From assembly GCA_026003255.1 (NCBI GenBank), contig BPGX01000006.1:62001-126000 (forward strand): 64,000 bases of DNA, given 5' to 3'. Shown here in pieces: positions 1 to 9,690 of the stretch. Within the stretch, counting starts at the first letter, position 1. Each line of letters begins with the position of its first letter. The translations under genes were made by a program, and so were the position numbers. The notes beneath the pieces were generated by a model that was not told where the DNA came from, searched no databases, and saw only the letters and a program-made list of their open reading frames with translations. This stretch comes from Bacteroidia bacterium (GTDB lineage: Bacteria; Bacteroidota; Bacteroidia; B-17B0; Aurantibacillaceae).

Positions 1-926
1 TGTTTTAAAATATCCTGTTCCTGCTTCTACTTTTAATCCCTGCACTTTTGATGGATTAATTTGAATATCGCCTAATTTAATTTCCACATTATCTGCAGTA
101 GTTTGTGTCCAGTCTGTTCCGGTTAATAAAAGTGCATAACACGCTTCAGCTGTGGCTTTGGTTGTTTTCCAGTCTTGCACTTGTTTTTGTTTTAATAACC
201 AAATACGTAATTCATCCACCAGCTTTTTGTCTTTTGCAATTTCATTAAAAACTTCTAATAATAATGAATGCGTTTCGATTGGAGCCTGATACCAGTAATA
301 ACCCGGAACATTTTCTTTCCAATACATTCCAAGTTCATCATGAAACAAGGGCGTTTTCTTTTAATGATTTTACTATGTCGTTTGGAATGGTTTTATCTCC
401 TGTGCGATAGAGCGCCAATGCAAATCATTCCTTGCGCATAACGATTATTGTCTAACCAATACTTTTGCATTTGTGCGTAATAGTAATCGTATGCTTTTTG
501 GTTTTTGCGAGGACACTTTAACATCCGTAAAGAAACTACGTGCGTAGAAATAATGAATCTGAAAATTATTGATTTGTCGTTTTGATAAATCTTGCTTGTT
601 TCTTATCAATCTTTCATAATCTTCGCGAATGCTGTTATCTAAATAATTTATAGCATTTTTTAGCATGCTTTTCATCTCTTTATCTTCTTTTGCATTGGTA
701 ATATTCAAATGCTGAAGATGCCCTATGCCTGCTACTATATGTTGTGTAATGTATCTGTCATCTCTCATTCCTTTAAACCACATAAAACCTCCGTTTGATG
801 ATTGCAACTGCATAAGTTTTTTTCTGGCAGATGCCAGCTCTTTTGCCATGCGGTTCATATCAAACAATAATGCCACACGTTTTTTTTCGTTCGATTTCAC
901 TTTTTGCATCGAGCACCCAAGGCGTT
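1..926 (-). pseudogene. Alpha-2-macroglobulin family protein, broken C-terminal part
   Basis: This is the continuation of the large alpha-2-macroglobulin gene immediately upstream on the minus strand. Family-like sequence is found in successive frames: 'ETPWVLDAKSEIERKK' ends near 880, 'RVALLFDMNRMAKELA' continues in another frame, and after about 500 the frame changes again to 'DYYYAQMQKYWLDNNRYAQGM'. Further shifts near 427 and 345 lead to 'DELGMYWKENVPGYYWYQAP'. It covers the alpha-alpha barrel (thioester/complement-like) segment that follows the thioester motif. At least five indels lie within about 1 kb, so no continuous frame exists. The 3' end lies outside the window. Either consensus errors or a decayed 3' end would explain it; the retained protein-level similarity between breaks favours errors. 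Confidence 0.75.
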
Positions 927-3900
927 TCAGATAAAATCACACTTTTTAATTCCTGATTTTTTTCCAGATTTGACAATAGCGCTTCCGGAGAATCTATTTT
1001 CCAGCTTTCGAAAACTGCCCTTGATTTTTGGATGCGAATTTGCCACATGCGTTGCTATGCTATTGGCATAGTAGCGGCTGAATGTTTGCTCGGCACATTC
1101 GTAAGGATATTCCATCATATATGGTAATGCTTGTATAGCATACCAAACAGGATTTGCGGTAAACTCCAATGTAAGCTGATAATTTCGTAATGTAGTTGAT
1201 CCATTATTCTGGCTAATGAGTTTTTCAAACGTTAAATTTTTCGTTTGATTTCCTCTTACAGGCAATGGTAATGTTTCAGTAACCAACATTCGATTAGTTA
1301 AAACAGGAATAACGGTTTCTTCCCCATCGGTATGTTTACCCGACTTTGCCGTTGTACGAACAATTACCGCATATACTCCTTCAGGTATAGAAACACTCCA
1401 GGTTGATGAGGCACTTTGTTCTTTTTTAGCTGTAAATAATTGTTGCCTTTCTTTATTTAAAAAAAGATGATCTAATGATTCGCGTGTATAAGCATCTAAA
1501 ATTTGTAACTCGCTTTGACCCTGTATATCGTTTTGAGTAAGGTTATTTATTTTAACGGAAATGTTTAATTTGTCGCCTTCTCTAAAAAAACGAGGCAAAT
1601 TAGGTGTTACCATTAATTCTTTTTGTGTTAGGGTTTCTTTGGTAATGGTACCCATTTTTAAATCTTTGGTATGAGCTAAGCCTAAAAACTTCCATTTGGT
1701 TAATGCTTCGGGAGCAGTAAATGAAATAATAATTTCACCTTGCTCATTAGTTTTTAACTCCGGCATAAAAAATGCTGTTTCTTTCAAATTGGTTCTAACG
1801 CCAATTTGCTTTTCAGCTCCTGAGTTATCATCTAATTTTCGATGATTTAAAGTACTTACTACATCTTCTGTTTGTTCTTCTCTGTTAATATTGTTAAAGC
1901 CTTCTGATTTTGTTTTTTCATCATTCTTTTTGGTTGAAACAGATTCTTCATCAATTATATCGCCCATTTTACCTCGTGGTGCAGATGATGGTAATGAAGC
2001 TGTTTTTACTGCTTCTGCATATCTGCCACCCATATAGCTACTATAATAATTATCAAATCCAAACCAGTTTAAATAATCGTATTCTCTATAAGGAAGTTCC
2101 GGATAGTTATTCCATGAATATGTTAGCAATAATGAATTACTTACGAAAGAAATATTACTTTGCCAATTTAATATGGAGTAATAATTTTTATATAAATTCA
2201 AATACCAATTATGCGGTTTAAAGGCGTCTAAAGATGCATCGTACATGGCGGCTACCATTTCGGCTACAACCTTATAGCCTTTTTTATCTTTTATTTTCAA
2301 TCGCCATTCTTCTTGCTGTCCCGGCAATAATTTATCTCTGAAAGTTTCGAAAATAATATCAAGTTCTTTATTATTATGAGGTACTGTAATTATTTGTGTA
2401 TAATAGTAAGAACGACTGTTTTTTATAAATATAAAATGTACTGCAAAATTTCCACGATATTTTTCTAAAACAGGTATTTCAATTAATCTTTGTTCATTTG
2501 AAAGATGTATCCATTCTCTTTGCTCTATTTTTTTGTCGTGCTCAATTTCTATTAATACTTCAACATTTTGATAAGACGAACCTATTAAGAAAGTTGCATT
2601 TTCTCCCGGCTCGCATTTATCTTTTAAAACAGTAAAAAATTCAGTACAGGGTTTTAGTAAATCTTTCGAATCAGGATTAAATACTTCAATATAACGTTCT
2701 TCTTTTACCTCTTCTCCATATTTATCTTTTAAAGAAATTTCGAGATGATAAACTCCCTCTTTATTAATTCCTAATGCAGGCAAATTAATTTTTACCTTTT
2801 CTTTGGTTGATAAAACTGCTTCTTTTGTTTTTTCTTTTCTGTTAAATCGGTTTGGGGCACTTTCATCTGCATACTCATCGTTCGGAAACTTTTTTAAATA
2901 TTCTTGTTCCGATAATATAAATTTATCTGGCTTACTCCATAAACGATTTCTAATTATACGATTATTCGGCTGCATGCGATGAACCACTAATTTTACTTCA
3001 GCAGGTTCTGCTTGTCCGTTAAGGTTTTTTGTTTGTAAAGTAAATTCTCCTTTTTCGGCTATATTTATTTGCATTGGCATATCTATATCAATCATTAAGG
3101 ATTGATAACCTACATTTAAAGTATATGATGAGCTGCGGGTTTCGCCATTAATATCGGTTACATCAACATATACCGTGTATGAAAATGATGGACATTCTTC
3201 TTTACTCAAAGATTTATCAGGAATTGCATTAAAATCAAATGTAAAGGTTCCGTCTTCTTTTGTTTGTGTAATTCCATGTATAATTTCCATGGCAGCAGAA
3301 GTTGGAACTCCGCCTCTGTAATACCACCACCACCAGTTGTACCGTGCGTTTCTGACAACACGATATTTTACCTCTGCTCCATCTACAACTGCTCCTGCAT
3401 AACTTTTAGCATTTCCTGTAATTGTTACTTTATCGTTTAATCGGAATGAACCTTTAACGGGTTCTACAGCAACTTCAAATTTTGGACGTTTATATTCTTC
3501 TACGTTAAAATAAAAACTGCCATATGTATTATTTATTTGCATTTGCCCATTCAACACTCCAGTTGGCAATGTAAACGATCCATTAAATGTTCCGTACTCA
3601 TTGGTAGTAAATAATTGTTCTGTTATTTTTTGATAATTAACATCGTATAAAATAACATTGCTTGAAAAATTGGTTTTTATACGCGTACTATCTCCATTTG
3701 ACTCTACTACAATACCTTTAAAATAAATGGTTTGACCCGGGCGATAAATACTTCTGTCGGTAAAAAAGTAAGTGTGCGTTCTCCATCTTTTATCTTCACG
3801 ATAAGGTTTGTACTGATAAATGGCATTATTACTATATAACTTGTCATCTCCATTAATAAATTCAAAATGCAGATTTCTGTAATTTCCATTTACCGGTACT

Positions 3901-5597
3901 TTAAAGTTGCCTTCAGCATCGCTTGTAAGTTTATCGCGCTTTTCGAATTCATATTCTCTGGTGCTGTAATTGTATTTTTCTATCCATAATTGAACGGTAA
4001 CATTTTTTAAACGTTCACCGCTAGTTCGTTCAAAAACATATCCGTCAATGGTTCCATCCGTATTATTGCGAGTAATATATGCCATGTTGCTTATGTTAAT
4101 TTCGGCATAGGCAATTGCGTTGTTATTATATAAAAATGCTGAAGTATCAGAACACAAAATAAAATAAGAACCAAAAGCTAAAGCGGGTATCGCAATTTCA
4201 ATAGCATGAGAATTATAATCATCGTCAACTGGCAATTTCACTTCCCATGATTTAATTGCTTTTTGCATCAAAAGTTTTATAACTGTGTTTTCATCATAAT
4301 AATAGCGTTCGTTATTTTTTGGAAAAGGATTTTCTACAATCTTAAAATACACTTTATTCAAATTTTTATATGATAGTAGTGCTCTAAATTCTTTATCCTT
4401 AGGGTTTACACGTTCTGTTTGTAGCGACAAACTTTTTTCTTCTATTTTAGCTAATAAATAGTTGCATAATCCTGCACCGTATGATTTTGGATATTTATCT
4501 ATTGCTTCTTTACAAAGTGCTGCAGCTTTTTGTTTGGTAAATTTTGTTTCAGGTTTTTGCTCATTATAAGGAATGGAAAAATAAAATTGCGCCTTTTCAT
4601 ATATTAAATGTGCTACAGCTGATTGCCCGGTATATTTTTTAATTAATTCATCAATGGTTTTTTCATACAATTCTGCTTTATTGCTAAATGAGGATTTGTG
4701 TTTTACAAATGCCAATCGTTTTAATTCTGTATCAACAATGGCATCGGAATTATTTTGTTTTAATTGATAGGCTATAAGTTCCTGAAAAATTTTAATAGTC
4801 TGATAGGAAAATGAAAAGGTATCATTTGCCGGAATTTTTATTTCAATAAATATATCTCCCTGTAAGAAATATTTTTCATCATTCAAATGAAAGGCTTCTG
4901 CTGACTGGGTTAAAGATGCTTCATCGTTTGAAAAAAAATCAATGGCTCTATATGCCAAAAACTCATATAAAGAGGGACGTAAATTTCTGGCTTCTTTTTG
5001 TGTTGAAACAATTATAGCATCAAATTCTGAAACAGATAGTTGCTGAAGCTTAGTAGTTTCAGTAAGTGATTGGTTGTAGTGATAAATTGTTTTTTCTACA
5101 ATTTTTCGCAAATCCCATGTGCGAATATCATCTGGAATAAAATCAACGGTTTCTGTTCTGTTTAAAAAATGCCAGCGATTATTTTGATAATAACGCCAGT
5201 ATAAATCAGCCACTACCGAATGTGCTACCTGTTTACCGGGAAAAGATAATTCTTCTGCATCTTTTTCAATTTGAAGAATGGATTTTATTAAAGCATCTTC
5301 TTCTTTATAGGAATAAAATTTTGCTCTAAAAATAAGCGCCTTAATAATTTGCTGATGATTTTTTTCTTGCTTGGCTGTATTATAAATTGTTTCTACAATT
5401 TTTAATGCTGATTCGGTTAGTCCTTTATTTTCTAAGGAATCTACCTTTTTCCATTCAGAGTTATAGTTATTCATGTTTTTATAATTTTCTTGAAATTGGG
5501 CCGAAGTTTTAAAAATTCTCAGTGTAGCATTTTTAGAAAATGCCAGAAATAGCGCACCTACAATAAAGGCAATGGAAATGATTTTTTTAGCTTGCAT
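927..5597 (-). CDS. Alpha-2-macroglobulin family protein (N-terminal 1556 residues)
   Basis: Large envelope protein of the bacterial alpha-2-macroglobulin family, which traps attacking proteases through a thioester. An N-terminal hydrophobic signal or anchor (residues about 6-20) has no lipobox Cys. A carboxypeptidase-regulatory-like beta-sandwich is seen around residues 510-570, followed by an MG2 macroglobulin domain with 'TDRSIYRPGQ' near residue 620. The A2M domain is near 1270-1310 ('ETAFFMPELKTNEQGEI'), and the thioester motif CAEQ is at 1501-1504 inside 'YPYECAEQTFSRYY'. The family usually has about 1900 residues. The frame leaves the family sequence after 'SHPKIK' near position 1030, so the last roughly 30 residues here are frameshift product; the true continuation is in the broken segment downstream. 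It stands alone, with a terminator-separated gene upstream. Identity is secure; exact length is not. Confidence 0.9.
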   Translation of the reverse strand: MQAKKIISIAFIVGALFLAFSKNATLRIFKTSAQFQENYKNMNNYNSEWKKVDSLENKGLTESALKIVETIYNTAKQEKNHQQIIKALIFRAKFYSYKEEDALIKSILQIEKDAEELSFPGKQVAHSVVADLYWRYYQNNRWHFLNRTETVDFIPDDIRTWDLRKIVEKTIYHYNQSLTETTKLQQLSVSEFDAIIVSTQKEARNLRPSLYEFLAYRAIDFFSNDEASLTQSAEAFHLNDEKYFLQGDIFIEIKIPANDTFSFSYQTIKIFQELIAYQLKQNNSDAIVDTELKRLAFVKHKSSFSNKAELYEKTIDELIKKYTGQSAVAHLIYEKAQFYFSIPYNEQKPETKFTKQKAAALCKEAIDKYPKSYGAGLCNYLLAKIEEKSLSLQTERVNPKDKEFRALLSYKNLNKVYFKIVENPFPKNNERYYYDENTVIKLLMQKAIKSWEVKLPVDDDYNSHAIEIAIPALAFGSYFILCSDTSAFLYNNNAIAYAEINISNMAYITRNNTDGTIDGYVFERTSGERLKNVTVQLWIEKYNYSTREYEFEKRDKLTSDAEGNFKVPVNGNYRNLHFEFINGDDKLYSNNAIYQYKPYREDKRWRTHTYFFTDRSIYRPGQTIYFKGIVVESNGDSTRIKTNFSSNVILYDVNYQKITEQLFTTNEYGTFNGSFTLPTGVLNGQMQINNTYGSFYFNVEEYKRPKFEVAVEPVKGSFRLNDKVTITGNAKSYAGAVVDGAEVKYRVVRNARYNWWWWYYRGGVPTSAAMEIIHGITQTKEDGTFTFDFNAIPDKSLSKEECPSFSYTVYVDVTDINGETRSSSYTLNVGYQSLMIDIDMPMQINIAEKGEFTLQTKNLNGQAEPAEVKLVVHRMQPNNRIIRNRLWSKPDKFILSEQEYLKKFPNDEYADESAPNRFNRKEKTKEAVLSTKEKVKINLPALGINKEGVYHLEISLKDKYGEEVKEERYIEVFNPDSKDLLKPCTEFFTVLKDKCEPGENATFLIGSSYQNVEVLIEIEHDKKIEQREWIHLSNEQRLIEIPVLEKYRGNFAVHFIFIKNSRSYYYTQIITVPHNNKELDIIFETFRDKLLPGQQEEWRLKIKDKKGYKVVAEMVAAMYDASLDAFKPHNWYLNLYKNYYSILNWQSNISFVSNSLLLTYSWNNYPELPYREYDYLNWFGFDNYYSSYMGGRYAEAVKTASLPSSAPRGKMGDIIDEESVSTKKNDEKTKSEGFNNINREEQTEDVVSTLNHRKLDDNSGAEKQIGVRTNLKETAFFMPELKTNEQGEIIISFTAPEALTKWKFLGLAHTKDLKMGTITKETLTQKELMVTPNLPRFFREGDKLNISVKINNLTQNDIQGQSELQILDAYTRESLDHLFLNKERQQLFTAKKEQSASSTWSVSIPEGVYAVIVRTTAKSGKHTDGEETVIPVLTNRMLVTETLPLPVRGNQTKNLTFEKLISQNNGSTTLRNYQLTLEFTANPVWYAIQALPYMMEYPYECAEQTFSRYYANSIATHVANSHPKIKGSFRKLENRFSGSAIVKSGKKSGIKKCDFI

Positions 5598-5661
5598 ACG
5601 TGTAAATATTAACTTGTTTTGTCAAGTAGATGCAAGTTATTCTAAAATTCCATAAAGCGGT

Positions 5662-5697
5662 AAAAAAAAATCCCGAAATTGTTTTCGGGATTTTTAG
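5662..5697 (-). terminator. Intrinsic terminator after the S74 fibre-like gene
   Basis: Inverted repeat AAATCCCGAAA / TTTTCGGGATTT with a 3-base loop, flanked by A-run and T-run so that it can work on both strands. On the minus strand it lies just after the stop codon of the surface-protein operon and ends in a run of eight or more T. Confidence 0.8.
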
Positions 5698-5719
5698 CCA
5701 TTATCGTTCTATCTAAATT

Positions 5720-8128
5720 TTACCTGTTTGAACTTTGCTTATCGGCATTTAATTGCGATTTAATAAATTCAATTTCTGCTTTTAGATTATCTATTTCTAT
5801 AGATTTTTTCTTTAGTTGTTCCATTTCACTTTTCTGAGATTCAATAATTGCCTGCTGCTCTTGAATTGCTTTGGTGAGAATAGGAATTAACTCTGTATAA
5901 TTTAATCCTTTATATCCATTTGTTGTTGTAACAACTAAATTCGGGAAAATTGCTTCAACCTCTTGTGCAATAAACCCAAAATGTAAATGTTCTTTAAAAT
6001 CGCTTTCTAGTTCGGGTAGCATGTTGTATGAAACAGGACGTAATTTATTAATTTGGGCGATAGCAGTTGAAATATTATTAATGTTTTTCTTATACCTAAT
6101 ATCAGACCTGAGTATATTTTGTGTCATAAATGTAGATGCTCCACAAATATCCCATGTTTCTATACCACCTCCCCATCCAACTGGCCAATCGTTATGGAAA
6201 GAACCTCCTGTTTGAATTCTTGCTATATTTTGTCCAGTACCCACAACATGTAATCTAGCTCCAGCAGTTGTAGTTCCAATTAGGAAATTCCCTTGATTAG
6301 TAATTCTTGCTTTTTCTGATAAGGTATTAGTTCCATTATTAGTTGTTAAAAACTGAATAATCGCACCTTTAGCAGATGATGACCAGTTTTCTGAACTTAT
6401 AAAATTGATTGTAGCTCCACCATAGTTTAATGACGAATATCCATCTATAGCATCCCTACCGGTTAAAGATAGCAAAACATCATTTAATTGAGGATAAGCA
6501 GGTGAGGAAATATTGCCTCTAGCTCTTAACCCAACAAAAGCAGGATGTTCTACTGAATTACTAAAAACATAAGAATCGTGAGTAGCCCATGTATTTGCCA
6601 TTGATGTGATAGCAATAACTGATGTTGATGATGAAGCAATTATTCCGCTTCCATCAGCCACATGTAGTCTCCTTGATGGTGTAGTTGTGCCAATACCAAC
6701 ATTGCCGGCATTATTTATTCGCATTCGCTCGGTTAGTGTTGAACTTCCATCAGGAGTAGTTCCAAACAATAAAGCTGTCGGATTATCTCCTGCTCCTCCA
6801 GCAGCATCTCTAATAGTAAAAATTGCTGCTTGTGGACTTGTTGAATAATTGTCTCCAAAATTTAATTGAGTTAAAACCGATCCATTAGTAGCATTTGATG
6901 TAGATTGCCTCATAGACAATACAACAGGGTTTCCAGCTCCTGTTGTTGTATTTCTAATTTCTAAATCTGTTCCAATAAGTGATGTTGGTGATGTTTCACC
7001 TGATATAACAACCCTACCTTGAAAAAAACCGGCCCAGGCATTTGCGTTAGTTGAATTATATGTTGCATTAGTTCCAGTGATCCCAAACACTCCATAATTA
7101 TTGGGGCTACCTGTTCTGTATGATAAGTATCCTGAAACTGGAACTCCTCCTGTAATCTCAGAACCAACACCATAAACCACGCCAGAGGCTGTAGTTGAAT
7201 TGGAATAAAATAAACCTCTTGAATTTCCATTTGCAGCAGTAATATTTATTCCAAATGCAGTAGAAGTTGCACCAGACATTGGAATACTTATACCGCTTCT
7301 TAACGCATTAGTTGTTGGATTTACAGTTAGTAAATAATTTGTAGTAGGAATTGTTGTTGCTATTGAAACTTGACCATTACCATCAATTCTCATTTTCTCA
7401 GTATGAGAGCCTGTTTCTGTTGTAAAAAACCTTAAATCACCGGTTGGATTAGCTCCTGCTGTAATCATATGACTTTCCAAACTTGCTATTCTTCTTTCTC
7501 CTCCTGTTTGAGTTGCTGCAAAATTTATAACTCCCAAAAAAGAATTATTAACTGTTTTGTGGCTGCCTAATATTAATTGAGCAAAATCATTTGCTGTATT
7601 TCCTGAATCATGAATATGCATCATAGTTGAAGTGCCTCCTGAAACAACCTGTGTTGGAGAATTTGTTCCAAATCCAATTCTATTTTGTGTGCTACCATCA
7701 TTCATAATTCTTACTCTATCAATATTATTCGTTTTTATCAAAAAATCATTTGCATCCGTAGTACCTAAAAAATTGGTAGAAGGATTTGTTCCACTATTAC
7801 CAATTGTTTTCCAGCTATCCCCATCAGTAGCCACTCTTATCCATGCTGAACCTCCCCAGTAATAATATCCGGGAGTTACAGCAGTAGTTCCTGAGCCGGC
7901 AGTTGCTGTATTGTAAACCATTAAGCTGGTTGCCGGTGAGGTAATTGTTGAAACATCGTTTGTTCCTGTTAATGCAACCCGAGGAATTAACAAGCCCTTA
8001 TTTGATGCATCAACATCAAGCATAGCACTATTGTGTGGGGTTGCTCCTGTGGTGTTAATACCAACATTTTGTGCCATTATATTTTTAATAAGCACCAAGC
8101 ACAATACTATAATTACGATTTTTCTCAT
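5720..8128 (-). CDS. Tail-fibre-like surface protein with C-terminal peptidase S74 chaperone
   Basis: Secreted 802-residue protein. The start at 8128 is chosen because it opens a signal peptide (MRKIVIIVLCLVLIKN...MAQ); an in-frame ATG 41 codons earlier would put it behind a non-secretory stretch. The N-terminal module 'VGINTTGATP...KGLLIPR...GYYYWGGSAW' is shared with the collagen-like neighbours. The middle has several 'VGIGTTTP'-type fibre repeats. The C-terminus is an endosialidase-type intramolecular chaperone (peptidase S74): 'SDIRYKKNI' supplies Ser675 and Lys680 with the S-x4-K spacing of the catalytic dyad, followed by 'GFIAQEVEAIFP' and a coiled coil from about residue 755. In this family the chaperone trimerises, folds a beta-helical fibre and cuts itself off. 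No T9SS sorting domain is visible. It is the last gene of the five-gene surface operon. Confidence 0.9.
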   Translation of the reverse strand: MRKIVIIVLCLVLIKNIMAQNVGINTTGATPHNSAMLDVDASNKGLLIPRVALTGTNDVSTITSPATSLMVYNTATAGSGTTAVTPGYYYWGGSAWIRVATDGDSWKTIGNSGTNPSTNFLGTTDANDFLIKTNNIDRVRIMNDGSTQNRIGFGTNSPTQVVSGGTSTMMHIHDSGNTANDFAQLILGSHKTVNNSFLGVINFAATQTGGERRIASLESHMITAGANPTGDLRFFTTETGSHTEKMRIDGNGQVSIATTIPTTNYLLTVNPTTNALRSGISIPMSGATSTAFGINITAANGNSRGLFYSNSTTASGVVYGVGSEITGGVPVSGYLSYRTGSPNNYGVFGITGTNATYNSTNANAWAGFFQGRVVISGETSPTSLIGTDLEIRNTTTGAGNPVVLSMRQSTSNATNGSVLTQLNFGDNYSTSPQAAIFTIRDAAGGAGDNPTALLFGTTPDGSSTLTERMRINNAGNVGIGTTTPSRRLHVADGSGIIASSSTSVIAITSMANTWATHDSYVFSNSVEHPAFVGLRARGNISSPAYPQLNDVLLSLTGRDAIDGYSSLNYGGATINFISSENWSSSAKGAIIQFLTTNNGTNTLSEKARITNQGNFLIGTTTAGARLHVVGTGQNIARIQTGGSFHNDWPVGWGGGIETWDICGASTFMTQNILRSDIRYKKNINNISTAIAQINKLRPVSYNMLPELESDFKEHLHFGFIAQEVEAIFPNLVVTTTNGYKGLNYTELIPILTKAIQEQQAIIESQKSEMEQLKKKSIEIDNLKAEIEFIKSQLNADKQSSNR

Positions 8129-8159
8129 AGTTTTAATTTTAATTATTTCAAATTTAAAT

Positions 8160-9674
8160 TTATTCTGCCGGAACTGCAAAAAACTGATTCTCTCCCCATG
8201 AGGTTGTAGCAAAGTTATGTAAATTACAAGTAGTTCCAATTTTATCCGCATGCGCCCATAAATAATAGCGTTGAGTTATTCCTGTATTATTATTAATATA
8301 TATCGCTCCGCTAGTCATTCCATAATAAGACGGTGCTACAACAGCGCCACTAACTAATGGACTTCCTACTATATGCGAAGAAGGAGTTGGCGTTACATTG
8401 CTGTTAGAGAGGGATGTCCTAACCCATATAGCTCTATCTGTACCTGTACCATCCCATTGATTTACCCCTCCATTACTTGGAGAAATTAATTCAAATATAT
8501 AAACAACCCATTTGCCCGGAGGTAAATCAATATAAGAATTTGTATATTGCCATGAAGGAGGGGTAGCTGTTATATGGTTAGGAATTGTAGATGTATGCAC
8601 CCCAAACACAACACCGGCATAAGCACTGGTTTGCAATTTATTCCATCGATTATTATACCAATAATAATACCCCGGTGTAATAGCATTTTGTCCTGAACCC
8701 ACAGTAGCAGTATTATATACCAATATTCCATTTACTACACCAGGTACAGTTATATTATCGGTTGCTCCGGTTAAAGAAATACGAGGGAAAATAACACCTT
8801 TATTTGAGGCTGTTACATCTAATTGAGCTGAAGCAATTGGGGTTGTTGTATTAACCCCAACGTTTGTTCCATTATCGGTAATAATACTACAAACTGCAGA
8901 AGAGCCATTAGATTTAATAACCTGATTTGAAGTAGAACAACCTACTGGACCCGCAGGACCCTGTGGACCTTGTGGACCAGCTGGACCTTGTGCTCCCGTT
9001 GCTCCTGTTGCTCCGGCAGGACCCTGTGGACCTTGTGGACCAGCTGGACCTTGTGCTCCCGTTGCTCCTGTTGCTCCGGCAGGACCTTGTGGACCCTGTG
9101 GACCAGCTGGACCTTGTGCTCCCGTTGCTCCTGTTGCTCCGGCAGGACCTTGTGGACCCTGTGGACCAGCTGGACCTTGTGCTCCCGTTGCTCCTGTTGC
9201 TCCGGCAGGACCTTGTGGACCCTGTGGACCAGCTGGACCTTGTGCTCCCGTTGCTCCTGTTGCTCCGGCTAGACCCTGTGGACCTTGTGGTCCCGTTGGG
9301 CCGGTATCTCCTGTTGCTCCTTGAATACCTGTTGCTCCCGTTGCTCCTGTAGGACCTTGTGACCCTGTTGCTCCCGTTGGGCCTGTAGCACCTACTCCTG
9401 CTGCACATAACGATACCCAACTTGTACTGGCTGTTACATAATAATAAAAGCAATCCGCATCGGTATCATATACTAACAATCCATTTGCAGGACTCGGTAT
9501 GGCCAAGCGTTGCGCACTTGTTAGGCGTGGTATTAAAACTCCTTTATCATTTGCTGTTATTTCTAATTTTGATGATGGATGTGGAGTATTGGTTCCTATA
9601 CCCACATTGTTTTGAGACTTTGCTAAATTAGCGGCAATTAAAAGAATTGCCGATACAAAAATTTTGTGTTTCAT
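8160..9674 (-). CDS. Secreted collagen-like (GXY) repeat protein
   Basis: 504-residue exported protein with signal peptide (residues 1-20, ending 'AKSQ'). A head module follows, with 'VGIGTNTP', 'KGVLIPRL' and '[15 protein letters not shown]'. Then comes an uninterrupted Gly-X-Y tract of about 150 residues rich in GPTGATG, GPQGPQ and [12 protein letters not shown], encoded partly by a perfect-length 63-bp tandem repeat. A second copy of the head module follows ('VGVNTTTP', 'KGVIFPRI', '[10 protein letters not shown]'). The C-terminal ~150 residues form an unrecognised domain rich in Tyr, Trp and Gly that looks like a beta-sandwich. Gly-X-Y tracts form trimeric triple helices, so a trimeric surface stalk is inferred. 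It lies 31 bp upstream of the S74 gene and 16 bp downstream of the small CHU_C gene, so the genes are probably cotranscribed. No sorting domain or anchor is seen. Confidence 0.9.
   Translation of the reverse strand: MKHKIFVSAILLIAANLAKSQNNVGIGTNTPHPSSKLEITANDKGVLIPRLTSAQRLAIPSPANGLLVYDTDADCFYYYVTASTSWVSLCAAGVGATGPTGATGSQGPTGATGATGIQGATGDTGPTGPQGPQGLAGATGATGAQGPAGPQGPQGPAGATGATGAQGPAGPQGPQGPAGATGATGAQGPAGPQGPQGPAGATGATGAQGPAGPQGPQGPAGATGATGAQGPAGPQGPQGPAGPVGCSTSNQVIKSNGSSAVCSIITDNGTNVGVNTTTPIASAQLDVTASNKGVIFPRISLTGATDNITVPGVVNGILVYNTATVGSGQNAITPGYYYWYNNRWNKLQTSAYAGVVFGVHTSTIPNHITATPPSWQYTNSYIDLPPGKWVVYIFELISPSNGGVNQWDGTGTDRAIWVRTSLSNSNVTPTPSSHIVGSPLVSGAVVAPSYYGMTSGAIYINNNTGITQRYYLWAHADKIGTTCNLHNFATTSWGENQFFAVPAE
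8965..9279 (-). repeat. 63-bp tandem repeat, five copies, within the collagen-like gene
   Basis: Copies begin at 8965, 9028, 9091, 9154 and 9217. They differ by few bases (ACCTTG/ACCCTG swaps). Each encodes 21 residues (seven Gly-X-Y triplets), so gain or loss of a copy keeps the frame. The tract is much richer in G and C than its surroundings and lacks stop codons in several frames, which creates spurious open frames on both strands. Confidence 0.95.
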
Positions 9675-9690
9675 ATGTTATACGAATTTG

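Noticed and set aside
8965..9279. Possible CRISPR array
   Set aside because: The units are contiguous with no spacers and are in frame inside a gene.
8914..9453. Long open frames on both strands across the collagen-like repeat
   Set aside because: They are by-products of a stop-free 63-bp tandem repeat; only the minus-strand frame with signal peptide and Gly-X-Y pattern is biologically sensible.
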